Shown piece by piece: positions 26,577 to 35,494 of a stretch of DNA of 64,000 nucleotides. The stretch covers positions 1,633,001 to 1,697,000 of the forward strand of contig NZ_FNLB01000006.1 in NCBI RefSeq assembly GCF_900104145.1, written 5' to 3'. The position numbers were made by a program, and so were the translations under genes. The stretch is from Pseudovibrio sp. Tun.PSC04-5.I4 (lineage in GTDB: Bacteria > Pseudomonadota > Alphaproteobacteria > Rhizobiales > Stappiaceae). The notes below the pieces were generated by a model. It ran no database searches, was not told the DNA's origin, and worked only from the letters and a program-made list of their open reading frames with translations. Within the stretch, counting starts at the first letter, position 1. Each line of letters opens with the position of its first letter.

Positions 26577-27077
26577 ATGTCAGAACTTTCGCCAAAACTT
26601 ACCCACCTTGATGAGAGCGGCGCGGCCCATATGGTCGATATTTCGGAGAAAGAAGTCACCACGCGTATAGCTCGCGCAGGTGGGCAGGTGAAGATGTTGC
26701 CTGAAACTCTGGACATGATCCTCTCTGGCAATGCCAAAAAAGGTGACGTGCTGGCAACCGCACGGATCGCTGGCATTATGGCAGCCAAGAAAACTCACGA
26801 GCTAATCCCACTATGTCATCCGCTGATGCTATCTAAGGTTCAGGTAGACTTCACACCAAACCCGAACCTACCGGGAATCGAAATTGAAGTCTTTGCAAAA
26901 GTTGCAGGCCAGACTGGCATTGAGATGGAAGCGCTGACAGCTGCGTCTGTTGCGTGTTTGACAATCTACGATATGGCCAAAGCGGTTGATCGTTCTATGG
27001 AAATCGGAGAAATCCGGCTTCTGGAGAAGAAGGGCGGCAAGTCCGGTCATTTCCTGGCTGAGGAGGATAACTCCTGA
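26577..27077 (+). CDS. moaC: Cyclic pyranopterin monophosphate synthase MoaC
   Basis: 166 residues. Molybdenum cofactor synthesis, forms cyclic pyranopterin monophosphate from the MoaA product. Family marks: LTHLDESGAAHMVDIS, IAGIMAAKKTHELIPLCHPL, VEVFAKVAGQTG-like EVFAKVAGQTGIEMEALTAA, and IYDMAKAVDRSM. Its TGA overlaps the moeA ATG, so the two are translationally coupled. Confidence 0.97.
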   Translation: MSELSPKLTHLDESGAAHMVDISEKEVTTRIARAGGQVKMLPETLDMILSGNAKKGDVLATARIAGIMAAKKTHELIPLCHPLMLSKVQVDFTPNPNLPGIEIEVFAKVAGQTGIEMEALTAASVACLTIYDMAKAVDRSMEIGEIRLLEKKGGKSGHFLAEEDNS

Positions 27078-28291
27078 TGAGCTTGATCAGCATTGACGAC
27101 GCACTTGAACGCCTTTTGAAAGGCGTTGAGGCAACACAAACAGAGCATCTCCCTCTTCTGGAAGCTGGAGAACGAGTGCTCGCAGAAGATGTTGCAGCAA
27201 CGAGAACACAACCTCCGTTTTCTGCTTCCGCTATGGATGGCTACGCGGTCAAAGCAGCCGATACCAGTGATCCCAACAGATCGCTGAAGGTGATAAGTGA
27301 GGTTGCAGCAGGTCATAGTTATGACGGAACGCTACAGCATGGTGAAGCTCTTCGCATATTTACGGGCGCTCCAGTTCCTGATGGCGTCGACGCCGTTTTG
27401 ATGCAGGAAAATGCACGCCGCGACGGGGATAACCTCTTTTGCGAAGAAGCGGTCCCTGTTGGTAAGTTTATCCGCCCGGCTGGCCTGGACTTCAAAGAAG
27501 GTGAAGTCCTCCTCAAGCAAGGCGACATACTAGGCTTCCGCGAACTCGCCTTAGCTGGCGCTATGAATCATGCAACACTGCCGTTGCATAAAAAGCCACT
27601 GGTTGCGATCCTCGCTAATGGAGATGAACTGGTAGAACCCGGTGAGACGCCCGGCCCGAATCAAATCATCGCCTCCAACCAGGTCGGCATCGCCGAGTTT
27701 GTTCGCAGCCTTGGCGGAACACCGCTAATGCTTGGCATTGCACCCGATCAACCACAAGAAATCACCGCACGTGTGAAGCAAGCGATTGAGGCCAAGGCAG
27801 ACGTTTTGGTGACACTTGGCGGCGCATCAGTTGGCGACCACGATCTCATTCAAGATGTGTTGGGCGCTGAAGGCATGGAACTTGGCTTTTGGCGTATTGC
27901 TATGCGTCCCGGTAAACCACTGATGGCAGGCTCCCTTGGACCAATGAAAGTCCTCGGCCTCCCCGGCAATCCTGTTTCAAGTTTGGTCTGCGCCCTCCTC
28001 TTCCTCGGTCCACTGCTGAATAAAATGCTCGGGCGAACCGTAACTCAAACAAATCAAAACGTTATCAAAGCGACGCTGACGGCAGCCCTCCCGGAAAACG
28101 ACCTGCGTCAGGACTACTTACGTGCGCAGGTAACGACAGACGACCAAGGCAATCTCACAACAGAGCCGTTTGCAAAACAAGACTCCTCAATGCTGGCCCT
28201 GTTGGCAAAGGCAGATGCTTTAATCATTAGAAAACCACACGCTGCAGCTGCAAATGTGGGTGATCAGGTTGACCTTTTAAAACTACGCTAA
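27077..28291 (+). CDS. moeA: Molybdopterin molybdenumtransferase MoeA
   Basis: 404 residues. Inserts molybdate into adenylylated molybdopterin. Four-domain MoeA layout: N-terminal PPFSASAMDGYAV, lid domain IFTGAPVPDGVDAVLMQE, MoaB-like domain with TLGGASVGDHDLIQDVL, and AMRPGKPLMAGSLG plus VLGLPGNPVSSLV, then the C-terminal domain. Overlaps moaC by one base at ATGA. Confidence 0.96.
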   Translation: MSLISIDDALERLLKGVEATQTEHLPLLEAGERVLAEDVAATRTQPPFSASAMDGYAVKAADTSDPNRSLKVISEVAAGHSYDGTLQHGEALRIFTGAPVPDGVDAVLMQENARRDGDNLFCEEAVPVGKFIRPAGLDFKEGEVLLKQGDILGFRELALAGAMNHATLPLHKKPLVAILANGDELVEPGETPGPNQIIASNQVGIAEFVRSLGGTPLMLGIAPDQPQEITARVKQAIEAKADVLVTLGGASVGDHDLIQDVLGAEGMELGFWRIAMRPGKPLMAGSLGPMKVLGLPGNPVSSLVCALLFLGPLLNKMLGRTVTQTNQNVIKATLTAALPENDLRQDYLRAQVTTDDQGNLTTEPFAKQDSSMLALLAKADALIIRKPHAAAANVGDQVDLLKLR

Positions 28292-28387
28292 GCCAATTGG
28301 TAATGAATGGGCAACCCATGTCCACTCACCCTTCAAAATCCAAATCCCCCAGTTCTTGCAGGGCCTAACTGCAACAAAGCCATTGCA

Positions 28388-28402
28388 GAACACAATGAGA
28401 AC
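28388..28402 (+). promoter_or_regulatory. LexA (SOS) box upstream of lexA
   Basis: GAAC-ACAATGA-GAAC fits exactly the alphaproteobacterial LexA operator GAAC/GTTC-N7-GAAC/GTTC direct repeat, 140 bp before the lexA start. Autoregulation of lexA is the known pattern. Confidence 0.8.
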
Positions 28403-28413
28403 AGGTAGAGTAC

Positions 28414-28428
28414 GTTCGTGTTTTGTCC
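28414..28428 (+). promoter_or_regulatory. Possible second, degenerate LexA box
   Basis: GTTC-GTGTTTT-GTCC, one mismatch from GTTC-N7-GTTC, 11 bp after the first box. Two half-site pairs this close could allow cooperative binding, but it may be chance. Confidence 0.35.
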
Positions 28429-28541
28429 TTCCAATCGCATAAGTTGAACACCATCAAGTTAATTTTGGAAGGCTAAGAGCGGACGGCCTGAACGCCGTTG
28501 GATATCAATTTGCGCAAATGATGAGCGAACGGGGATAAAAG

Positions 28542-29267
28542 ATGCTTACACAGAAGCAACACGAGCTTTTGATGTTCATCCATCAACGCTTGAAAGAAGC
28601 AGGTGTTCCACCGTCTTTTGACGAGATGAAAGATGCGCTGGATCTCCGTTCTAAATCAGGCATCCACCGTCTGATCACAGCGCTGGAAGAACGCGGCTTC
28701 ATCCGCCGTCTTCCAAACCGCGCAAGAGCTCTCGAGATCCTTAGGTTGCCTGATTCCATCGCACCAGGCTTAAAGCCAATAACCAAGGAAAAAGGCTTTG
28801 CACCTGAGGTGATTGAGGGATCTCTTGGCAAAAAGAGCACGAACCCACCGTCAGCTTTCCGACCACGATCACCTGACGAAGTTCCGACGCTGGAAATTCC
28901 GGTCATGGGCCGCATTGCTGCTGGCGTACCGATTGAAGCAATCCAGACGCAAAGCCACTCTATCGCGATGCCGGCTGACCTGTTGGGTCGCGGCGAACAT
29001 TATGCCCTGGAAGTCAAAGGCGACTCCATGATTGACGCTGGCATCTACGACGGGGATACAGTGCTCATAAAACGGGGTGATGAAGCTGAGAACGGTGAAA
29101 TTGTAGTCGCCCTTATCGATGATGAAGAAGCAACGTTGAAGCGCCTGCGCAAAAAAGGGGCCTCAGTCGCGTTGGAAGCGGCCAACCCCGCCTACGAAAC
29201 TCGCATCTTCGGGCCGGGCCGGGTTCGCATTCAAGGCAAGATGACTGCGCTCTTCCGCCGCTATTAA
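28542..29267 (+). CDS. lexA: LexA repressor
   Basis: 241 residues. SOS repressor that cuts itself when RecA filaments form. N-terminal winged helix (MLTQKQHELLMFIHQRL, then SKSGIHRLITALEERGFI as the recognition helix region). A longer linker (about 70-115) than in E. coli, common in alphaproteobacteria. Cleavage site Ala127-Gly128 in GRIAAGVP, catalytic Ser162 in KGDSMIDAGI and Lys200 in EEATLKRL. The operator pair is upstream. Its last 105 bp overlap the 3' end of comEC on the other strand. Confidence 0.97.
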   Translation: MLTQKQHELLMFIHQRLKEAGVPPSFDEMKDALDLRSKSGIHRLITALEERGFIRRLPNRARALEILRLPDSIAPGLKPITKEKGFAPEVIEGSLGKKSTNPPSAFRPRSPDEVPTLEIPVMGRIAAGVPIEAIQTQSHSIAMPADLLGRGEHYALEVKGDSMIDAGIYDGDTVLIKRGDEAENGEIVVALIDDEEATLKRLRKKGASVALEAANPAYETRIFGPGRVRIQGKMTALFRRY

Positions 29268-31781
29268 GCCACTGACATCACCAGATACCTGCGGATTCCA
29301 TGGTCTGCGCTGAGCTGCATAAGCCCAGCGCACTTTTTTTATGCGATGACCGGGCGGTCCTCTTGCTGTAAACCACACATAAGCTGAACCGCGCGTTTCC
29401 AGCATTTTCTGATCTATCACCAACTCAGCCTTACAAGATGCCGGGGCTTGAAACTGGGCAACGACAATTGTTGCCATATCACAATCTGATATCAGGCTTT
29501 CTGCACGCTTAGACTGCGCCAACATTAAAGGCGCAGTCGTTTTATCTTCATCCAATAAAACTGATCTCGAAAACACCTGCAGGATACAACCAGCCTTATC
29601 ACAGCGTCGGTCCTTTGCTCTGGCCTTATGAGCCTTGAATGCCTGAGAAGGCACTCCTCCTGCCTTCAGCAGGCTGCTAGACGTAAATGACAGTCTTGAT
29701 GATGTGAGTCGCAATGTCCCATCCGCATCATAAAACGCAATGTGCATTCCTGTTTCCGTCACAATGAGATCAGGTGCGCTGTAGATCAGAAAACAAAAGA
29801 CAGCTCCCGCAAAGCTAGGGAAAGCAAACCACTTCAAGCAAAATGGCAAAAGACATAATCCGAGTATAGCGAGGATTATGAGCCAGTACCCGAGCTCACT
29901 TGCAACACCAATACCACTTTGCCCTTCACTGAGTGAGCTCACCCAGTACGCAGCCTTCAAAACGAGCTGCAATCCCGCTTCCATGCCGTGCAGAAAAAAC
30001 GCTTCGGCCCCAACAGGAATTGCCAGCAAACTTAGTAAGCCAAGGGGCATAACCACAAAGGTCACAAGTGGCATGGCGAGGATATTTCCCAGTAATCCAT
30101 AGGGCGCAACTTGCTCAAAATGCATCGCGGCAAGCGGTGCTGTCGCCAATCCCGCAACCAGTGAGGTAAATGCGCAAGCTACCAACCACCGGGAAGATCT
30201 CCTCAGAAAGCCTTGAAAACCAACAGGATTTCTATTGGCAGTTGCCCCATCAATAGGCTTTAATCGGTCTTTCACAAAAGTATAAGCAGCGAGTAACGCT
30301 AAAACTGCGATGAACGACATCTGGAACCCTGGCGCTAAAACCTCCTCCGGCGCCAAGCTAAGCAACACCAGACAGGCCAGCGCCAGCCCGCGCATACTTA
30401 GCGCCCGCCGTCCCAGCAACCCAGCGCATAAAACCAGAACCGCCATGAGAAAAGCCCGCTGCGTTGCAACCGAAGCCCCTGATAATCCGAGATAAACGAT
30501 TGCAGCCATCAAGGCAGCCAAAGTGCTGTAAGCGTGAATATGCCCGCGCAATGCTAAAGTGGAACTGAGGGATAACAGCAGCCGCGACGCAAGAAACACA
30601 AGCGATGTAACAAGGCCCATATGCATGCCCGAGATAGCGAGGACGTGAGCTAATCCTGCTTGTCGGAGAGCGCTCTTATCGATTTTGGAAAGATAGTCCC
30701 GTTTCCCCACCAGCAACGCCACCGCAAAGGCACTTTCAGGGCTGTAATCCAACACTTTGCGGATGCGTTGTGCGATGCTGATCCGTACACTCTCAATCAC
30801 GCCCACAAACCCTATCCCCTCAGGATTGGCAGAAACGACGGGCCGTGAGAGCGCATATCCAACTGCACCAATTCCATCAAAAAACGCTGTGCGAGCAAAA
30901 TCGTAGCTTCCAGGACGCACCACCCCGCCAGGTGGTAACAACCGCGCTTTCAAAACGATGTTATCCCCCAGAGAAGGCGCAGTTTTCATCCCCTTAATGC
31001 TGAGACGGATCAAAAAGGTAAAACGAGTTGTTCCCTTTTCAGGTGAACCAACTGAAGGCCGCAACACGACAGAATAGGAGTTATTACCGGACTGCTTCAC
31101 AGCGGTGATAACACCTTCTACCTTACGCGTCACGGGTCGCTCCAAGCGCTCCGTTTGCAACCATTCCACACGCAAATCAGCAAGGAAAAATCCAGCGGAA
31201 AAGAACAGAAGTGCCAACAAACCGTAATGAGCTTTCCTCGCATACCGTGCTCGAAACACCAGCAGAACCAGTGCAATAAAGGGTATTACGCTCAATAGAC
31301 CCCACGGCTCTGCAGGCAGGGAAAAATAGCAAAGCACACCTGCAAGGTGGCAAAGCGCATACCACACAATACCTTGCCCCCTATCCCAATCCTGCACAAA
31401 GGCCGCACGGGCATAACTGCCGGCAGCAGCCCAATCCGGATGAAGAACAAACATCCAACCCTGCTGAAGCCAGCCCTTCAAGTGCCCAACAGCTTGATAT
31501 AAGTACGAGCTAAACGGTTGGTATTGCTCACAAACCACATCACTTGCGTCGCTATGTGAGTTCTCTGCGTTTTTTGGCAAAAAATTGCGTTGTTTTGACA
31601 CTTGGTCATCTGCAATAAAATCCCCGGCAGAGGGACCAGCAAAAATCTTATCCTCCTCCACGCACAGTTCGCCTATTCTGATAGCACCACCACCAGATTG
31701 CGACTTGCCTGAGGATGATTGCCCCTCGTGCACCCTAAGCCCCTTTCTGCCTCTTGGGAGAAACCCCACGCTATGGTACAC
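29163..31781 (-). CDS. comEC: ComEC/Rec2-family DNA uptake channel protein
   Basis: 872 residues of a polytopic inner-membrane protein. The ComEC family carries single-stranded DNA into the cell during transformation. A soluble N-terminus of about 100 residues precedes paired helices (YALCHLAGVLCYFSLPA and WGLLSVIPFIALVLLVF). The DUF4131-like OB region follows (GVITAVKQSGNNSYSVVLRPS), then the competence domain with the hallmark GLAHVLAISGMHMGLV (about residue 375) and more helices to about 670. The C-terminal metallo-beta-lactamase-like domain of the longest homologues is replaced here by a short region. The last 35 codons lie antisense over lexA, an unusual overlap; the family-like C-terminus RRPWNPQ ends just before that. 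The start is not certain because the N-terminal 100 residues are not conserved-looking. Confidence 0.88.
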   Translation of the reverse strand: MYHSVGFLPRGRKGLRVHEGQSSSGKSQSGGGAIRIGELCVEEDKIFAGPSAGDFIADDQVSKQRNFLPKNAENSHSDASDVVCEQYQPFSSYLYQAVGHLKGWLQQGWMFVLHPDWAAAGSYARAAFVQDWDRGQGIVWYALCHLAGVLCYFSLPAEPWGLLSVIPFIALVLLVFRARYARKAHYGLLALLFFSAGFFLADLRVEWLQTERLERPVTRKVEGVITAVKQSGNNSYSVVLRPSVGSPEKGTTRFTFLIRLSIKGMKTAPSLGDNIVLKARLLPPGGVVRPGSYDFARTAFFDGIGAVGYALSRPVVSANPEGIGFVGVIESVRISIAQRIRKVLDYSPESAFAVALLVGKRDYLSKIDKSALRQAGLAHVLAISGMHMGLVTSLVFLASRLLLSLSSTLALRGHIHAYSTLAALMAAIVYLGLSGASVATQRAFLMAVLVLCAGLLGRRALSMRGLALACLVLLSLAPEEVLAPGFQMSFIAVLALLAAYTFVKDRLKPIDGATANRNPVGFQGFLRRSSRWLVACAFTSLVAGLATAPLAAMHFEQVAPYGLLGNILAMPLVTFVVMPLGLLSLLAIPVGAEAFFLHGMEAGLQLVLKAAYWVSSLSEGQSGIGVASELGYWLIILAILGLCLLPFCLKWFAFPSFAGAVFCFLIYSAPDLIVTETGMHIAFYDADGTLRLTSSRLSFTSSSLLKAGGVPSQAFKAHKARAKDRRCDKAGCILQVFSRSVLLDEDKTTAPLMLAQSKRAESLISDCDMATIVVAQFQAPASCKAELVIDQKMLETRGSAYVWFTARGPPGHRIKKVRWAYAAQRRPWNPQVSGDVSGLIAAEERSHLALNANPARPEDASFVGGVGRFQRD
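29306..29340 (+). terminator. Rho-independent terminator of lexA inside the comEC coding region
   Basis: TGCGCTG / CAGCGCA stem with a 13-nt loop followed by C and seven T, 39 nt after the lexA stop. On the opposite strand the same bases encode part of the ComEC C-terminus (AYAAQRRPWN). Confidence 0.75.
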
Positions 31782-31858
31782 AGCCAGAAGAGATACGGCG
31801 CCCCGTCGTAATTACCCCAAATTTATCTATGTAACCTGCGAGATTTCTGATTAGGCCT

Positions 31859-33283
31859 ATGACCAAAAACGTCGTTACGCGCTTTGCGCCCTCCCCAACT
31901 GGCTACCTTCATATTGGTGGCGCCCGTACAGCTCTATTCAACTGGCTCTATGCTAAGCGCCATGGTGGCAAAATGCTGCTGCGCATTGAAGACACTGACC
32001 GCTCACGCTCCTCCGAAGAGGCGGTTGATGCGCTGCTGGACGGCTTGACATGGCTGGGCATGGACTGGGACGGCGAGCCGATTTCTCAGTACGGCAATGC
32101 AGACCGTCACCGCGAAGTTGCTGAGCAGATGGTGAAGGATGGCACTGCCTACTACTGCTACAGCACACCTGAAGAAGTGAATGCGATGCGTGAAAAAGCG
32201 CGCGCTGAAAGCCGCCCGCCGCGTTACGACGGCACATGGCGTGAGCGCGATGCATCACAGGCACCTGCTGGCATCTCTCCGGCAGTTCGCTTGAAGGCTC
32301 CACAGGATGGCGAAACCATCGTGCAGGATGAAGTTCAAGGCACCGTAAAGTTCCCTAACAAAGACATGGACGATCTGGTCCTGCTGCGCTCTGACGGCAA
32401 TCCAACCTACATGTTGGCTGTGGTGGTCGATGATCACGACATGGGCGTGACCCATATTGTGCGCGGTGATGACCACCTCACCAACGCAGCGCGTCAGGCT
32501 CTCATCTACAACGCCCTGAACTGGGAAGTGCCAGTCATGGCGCATATCCCGCTGATCTACGGACCAGACGGCGCAAAACTTTCCAAACGCCACGGCGCAA
32601 TTGGCGCAGAAGCTTACCGTGCAATGGGTTACTTGCCGTCTGCTATGCGCAATTACCTTGCACGCCTTGGCTGGTCTCATGGAGATGATGAGATCTTCTC
32701 TACTGAGCAGATGATCGAGTGGTTTGGTTTTGACGCGATTGGTAAATCCCCATCCCGCTTCGATTTCAAAAAACTGGAAAACCTGAACGCCCATTACATG
32801 CGCTCTGAGGGTGATGACAGTCTGATGAAAGACTTCCTCGTCTACCTGATGGACGTAGAAGGCGGCATGGATGTCATGCGGTGGATTTCAGGCGATGGGA
32901 ACATTGACAAGTTGGTTGCAGCCCTCCCGGGTCTCAAAGAGCGTGCAAAGACACTTGTAGAACTACAAGAGTCCGCTAGATATCTTTGGGTGCAACGCCC
33001 ACTGGATCTCGATGAAAAAGCCGAAAAACTACTTTCTGAGGAAGCGCGTGCTGTTCTTGGAAAAGTGCTTCCAAAACTGGAGTCTCTTGAAGAATGGACT
33101 GCCCAAACAACTGATGCTGCAGTGCGGGAAGTTGCCGAAGCAGAAGAACTAAAGCTCGGTAAAGTTGCTCAGCCATTGCGCGCTGCACTCACAGGTCGTG
33201 GCACATCCCCAGGCATCTTTGATGTGCTCGAAGTTCTCGGAAAAGAAGAATCTTGCGCACGAATTCGTGATTTCGCAGCATAA
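31859..33283 (+). CDS. gltX: Glutamate--tRNA ligase
   Basis: 474 residues, class I synthetase. HIGH-type motif in PTGYLHIGGARTALFNWL and KMSKS-type motif in GAKLSKRHGAIG. LLRIEDTDRSRSSEEAVDA and VVDDHDMGVTHIVRGDDHL are characteristic. The C-terminal anticodon-binding helical cage ends LGKEESCARIRDF. Many alphaproteobacteria have two GltX proteins, one of which charges tRNA-Gln for later amidation; I cannot tell which this is. Divergent from comEC with a 77-bp gap. Confidence 0.97.
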   Translation: MTKNVVTRFAPSPTGYLHIGGARTALFNWLYAKRHGGKMLLRIEDTDRSRSSEEAVDALLDGLTWLGMDWDGEPISQYGNADRHREVAEQMVKDGTAYYCYSTPEEVNAMREKARAESRPPRYDGTWRERDASQAPAGISPAVRLKAPQDGETIVQDEVQGTVKFPNKDMDDLVLLRSDGNPTYMLAVVVDDHDMGVTHIVRGDDHLTNAARQALIYNALNWEVPVMAHIPLIYGPDGAKLSKRHGAIGAEAYRAMGYLPSAMRNYLARLGWSHGDDEIFSTEQMIEWFGFDAIGKSPSRFDFKKLENLNAHYMRSEGDDSLMKDFLVYLMDVEGGMDVMRWISGDGNIDKLVAALPGLKERAKTLVELQESARYLWVQRPLDLDEKAEKLLSEEARAVLGKVLPKLESLEEWTAQTTDAAVREVAEAEELKLGKVAQPLRAALTGRGTSPGIFDVLEVLGKEESCARIRDFAA

Positions 33284-33302
33284 TCCGCTGAATTAAAAAA
33301 GA

Positions 33303-33341
33303 AACTACCGCTACAAGACTTAGCCATTCGTAGCGGTAGTT
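33303..33341 (+). terminator. Hairpin after gltX (probable terminator, weak T tract)
   Basis: Perfect 12-bp inverted repeat AACTACCGCTAC / GTAGCGGTAGTT with a 15-nt loop, 20 nt after the gltX stop. On the plus strand it is followed by a poor T tract (TACACTTAT); on the minus strand it is followed by TTCTTTTTT. A terminator is likely, but direction and strength are uncertain. Confidence 0.55.
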
Positions 33342-33500
33342 ACACTTATAACTAAAAGCCGTGGTTGCGAGCGCTTGCGACATCGCGTCAAATGAGATAG
33401 GCAGTTTCACGACAACACTCTCCTCCGGGCGGAAACGTCAGTTCATGCGGTGTATTCACTTGTACACAAATGGAACTCATATCGCATGAGGAGATACAAC

Positions 33501-33521
33501 ATGGGGGTTGCCTTGATATGA
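33501..33521 (+). other. Possible six-codon leader ORF overlapping the gltA start
   Basis: ATG GGG GTT GCC TTG ATA TGA (MGVALI) has a strong GAGGAG ribosome site 9 nt upstream, and its TGA overlaps the gltA ATG (ATATGA). The gltA start itself has only a G-run upstream. Translational coupling from this mini-ORF is possible; alternatively, GAGGAG simply serves the longer in-frame reading from 33470. Confidence 0.35.
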
Positions 33522-34810
33522 GCGACAAAACAGCGAAACTGACTATCGGAACACAGAGCTGGGATTTTAATATCAGCTCCGGATCCATAGGCCCTGATGT
33601 CATAGACATCGGATCGCTATACAAAGAAACAGGCCAGTTCACTCTGGATCCAGGTTTCACGTCCACTGCCTCATGCGAATCCAAGATCACCTACATCGAT
33701 GGTGACAAGGGGACGCTTCTGTACCGTGGCTATCCGATTGAACAGCTCGCCGAACATGGCGACTTTCTGGAATCCTGCTACCTGCTGCTGTACGGCGAAT
33801 TGCCATCACGCGCAGAAAAGGATGATTTCGTACATCGTGTGACCTATCACACAATGATCCACGATCAGATGAGCTCTTTCTTCAAGGGTTATCGCCGTGA
33901 CGCCCACCCAATGGCAGTCATGACCGGTACCGTTGGAGCAATGTCTTCTTTCTACCATGACAGCACCGACATCTCCGATCCACATCTGCGCATGGTTGCA
34001 TCCCTGCGTATGATCGCGAAGATGCCAACAATCGCTGCCATGGCCTATAAATACCACGTTGGTCAGCCGTTCGTTTACCCAAGAAACGATCTGGATTATG
34101 CATCCAACTTCCTGCACATGTGCTTTGCGGTTCCATGTGAAGAATACAAGGTAAACCCGGTTCTGGCGCGCGCTATGGACCGTATCTTTATCCTTCATGC
34201 AGACCACGAGCAGAATGCGTCCACATCCACAGTCCGTCTGGCTGGTTCCTCAGGTGCTAACCCGTTTGCATGTATTGCAGCTGGTATTGCATGTCTGTGG
34301 GGGCCATCTCACGGCGGTGCGAATGAGGCAGCTCTCAACATGCTCTCCGAAATCGGTACTGTTGACCGTATTCCTGAGTACGTTGCACGTGCAAAAGACA
34401 AAAATGATCCATTCCGCCTCATGGGCTTTGGTCACCGCGTCTACAAAAACTATGATCCACGCGCACGCATCATGCAGAAAACCTGTCATGAAGTACTCGC
34501 AGAGCTGGGTCACCAGGACGATCCGCTTCTGGAAGTTGCAATGGAGCTGGAAAAGATTGCTCTTAACGATCCTTACTTCGTTGAGAAAAAACTTTACCCG
34601 AACATTGACTTCTACTCCGGTATCACTCTGCGTGCACTGGGCTTCCCAACCACCATGTTCACAGTGCTCTTCGCACTGGCACGGACTGTCGGTTGGATCG
34701 CACAGTGGAAGGAAATGATTGAAGATCCTTCCCAGCGCATCGGTCGCCCGCGTCAGCTGTACACTGGTTATCCATCCCGCGATTACCAGCCTATCGACCA
34801 GCGTCGTTAA
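33518..34810 (+). CDS. gltA: Citrate synthase
   Basis: 430 residues from ATG 33518 (MSDKTAKLTIG), which fits the usual N-terminus; an in-frame start at 33470 would add 16 residues. Entry enzyme of the TCA cycle. Type II (gram-negative hexameric) features: DPGFTSTASCESKITYIDGDKG, LLYRGYPIEQLAEH, catalytic His in LHADHEQNASTSTVR and in SHGGANEAAL, GFGHRVYKNYDPRA, and catalytic Asp in YPNIDFYSGI. Ends in a strong terminator. In related genomes gltA sits next to lpxB; here an accessory island separates them. Confidence 0.97.
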   Translation: MSDKTAKLTIGTQSWDFNISSGSIGPDVIDIGSLYKETGQFTLDPGFTSTASCESKITYIDGDKGTLLYRGYPIEQLAEHGDFLESCYLLLYGELPSRAEKDDFVHRVTYHTMIHDQMSSFFKGYRRDAHPMAVMTGTVGAMSSFYHDSTDISDPHLRMVASLRMIAKMPTIAAMAYKYHVGQPFVYPRNDLDYASNFLHMCFAVPCEEYKVNPVLARAMDRIFILHADHEQNASTSTVRLAGSSGANPFACIAAGIACLWGPSHGGANEAALNMLSEIGTVDRIPEYVARAKDKNDPFRLMGFGHRVYKNYDPRARIMQKTCHEVLAELGHQDDPLLEVAMELEKIALNDPYFVEKKLYPNIDFYSGITLRALGFPTTMFTVLFALARTVGWIAQWKEMIEDPSQRIGRPRQLYTGYPSRDYQPIDQRR

Positions 34811-34832
34811 GCCGAGAAGACATTTTGATCTG

Positions 34833-34861
34833 AAAAAGGAGGCATTTGCCTCCTTTTTTAT
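34833..34861 (+). terminator. Rho-independent terminator of gltA
   Basis: AAAAAGGAGGCA / TGCCTCCTTTTTT stem with a 2-3 nt loop and a T tract, about 23 nt after the gltA stop. Confidence 0.93.
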
Positions 34862-35001
34862 TTGAAATCGCAGCATTCCAATCAGCTCGTATAAACCATA
34901 CTACCGATTTGCCCTGTTCCTGACACGCCAGATCCATAAACTTTATCTTTGGCTATCCGTTCAATAAAACCAGGAACGACGCCCAATATAAGGAAGTATG
35001 T

Positions 35002-35410
35002 ATGCGCCTGATGTCCATCCCATCCCTCACTGCCATAACCCTTTGCACCCTTAGCACCCTTAGCATTCTGCCCCCAGCATCTGCCCAGGCAAATCACGGA
35101 GACTCGCGAGATGTCATTTTTGCAGGGCTGGCCATGCAGGACGGCTCATCAGACAACACCATTTGCACAGCGCGTTACGGAGACGGCTACATGGTCACGC
35201 CTTCTAAAGAAGCTCCAACGCGCATCTTCACCAGTGACAAAGGGCATACGGTCACCTTGGTGGACAGAAGTGAAATTATGGGTCAGGGTATTTACGCAGA
35301 ACACGACAGGTTTTTGATGACATTCCCCAATGAGGGAGATGCGAAAATTGAGGTCACACAATTCGTGACAGGCTTAACGGGCGCACATTCCTACAGCGGC
35401 GTCTTCACAG
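35002..35410 (+). pseudogene. Small secreted protein family member, 5' part, interrupted by IS21
   Basis: Starts MRLMSIPSLTAITL after AAGGAAG, with a signal peptide ending near PPASAQA. It shows the family pattern seen in the three genes downstream: an MQDGSSDNTICTARYGDGY block near residue 46, a DKGHTVTLVDRSEI strand, GQGIYAEHDRFLMTFP, and VTQFVTGLTG...SGVF. After SGVFT the frame runs into the IS21 end and stops at 35484 with an unrelated tail. Removing the element restores VFTDGTCTGRVTISPRTDE and a stop at 38007, a 152-residue protein matching its paralogues (151-161). The truncated product lacks the second conserved Cys. Function unknown. Confidence 0.85.
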
Positions 35411-35494
35411 TGCGTATTCCGGAGCATCCGGCCACCGATTCCGGAACATCCGGCCACCCCTTGTTTGGCGGCTGCGAGGCCTGAGTTTTGATTA

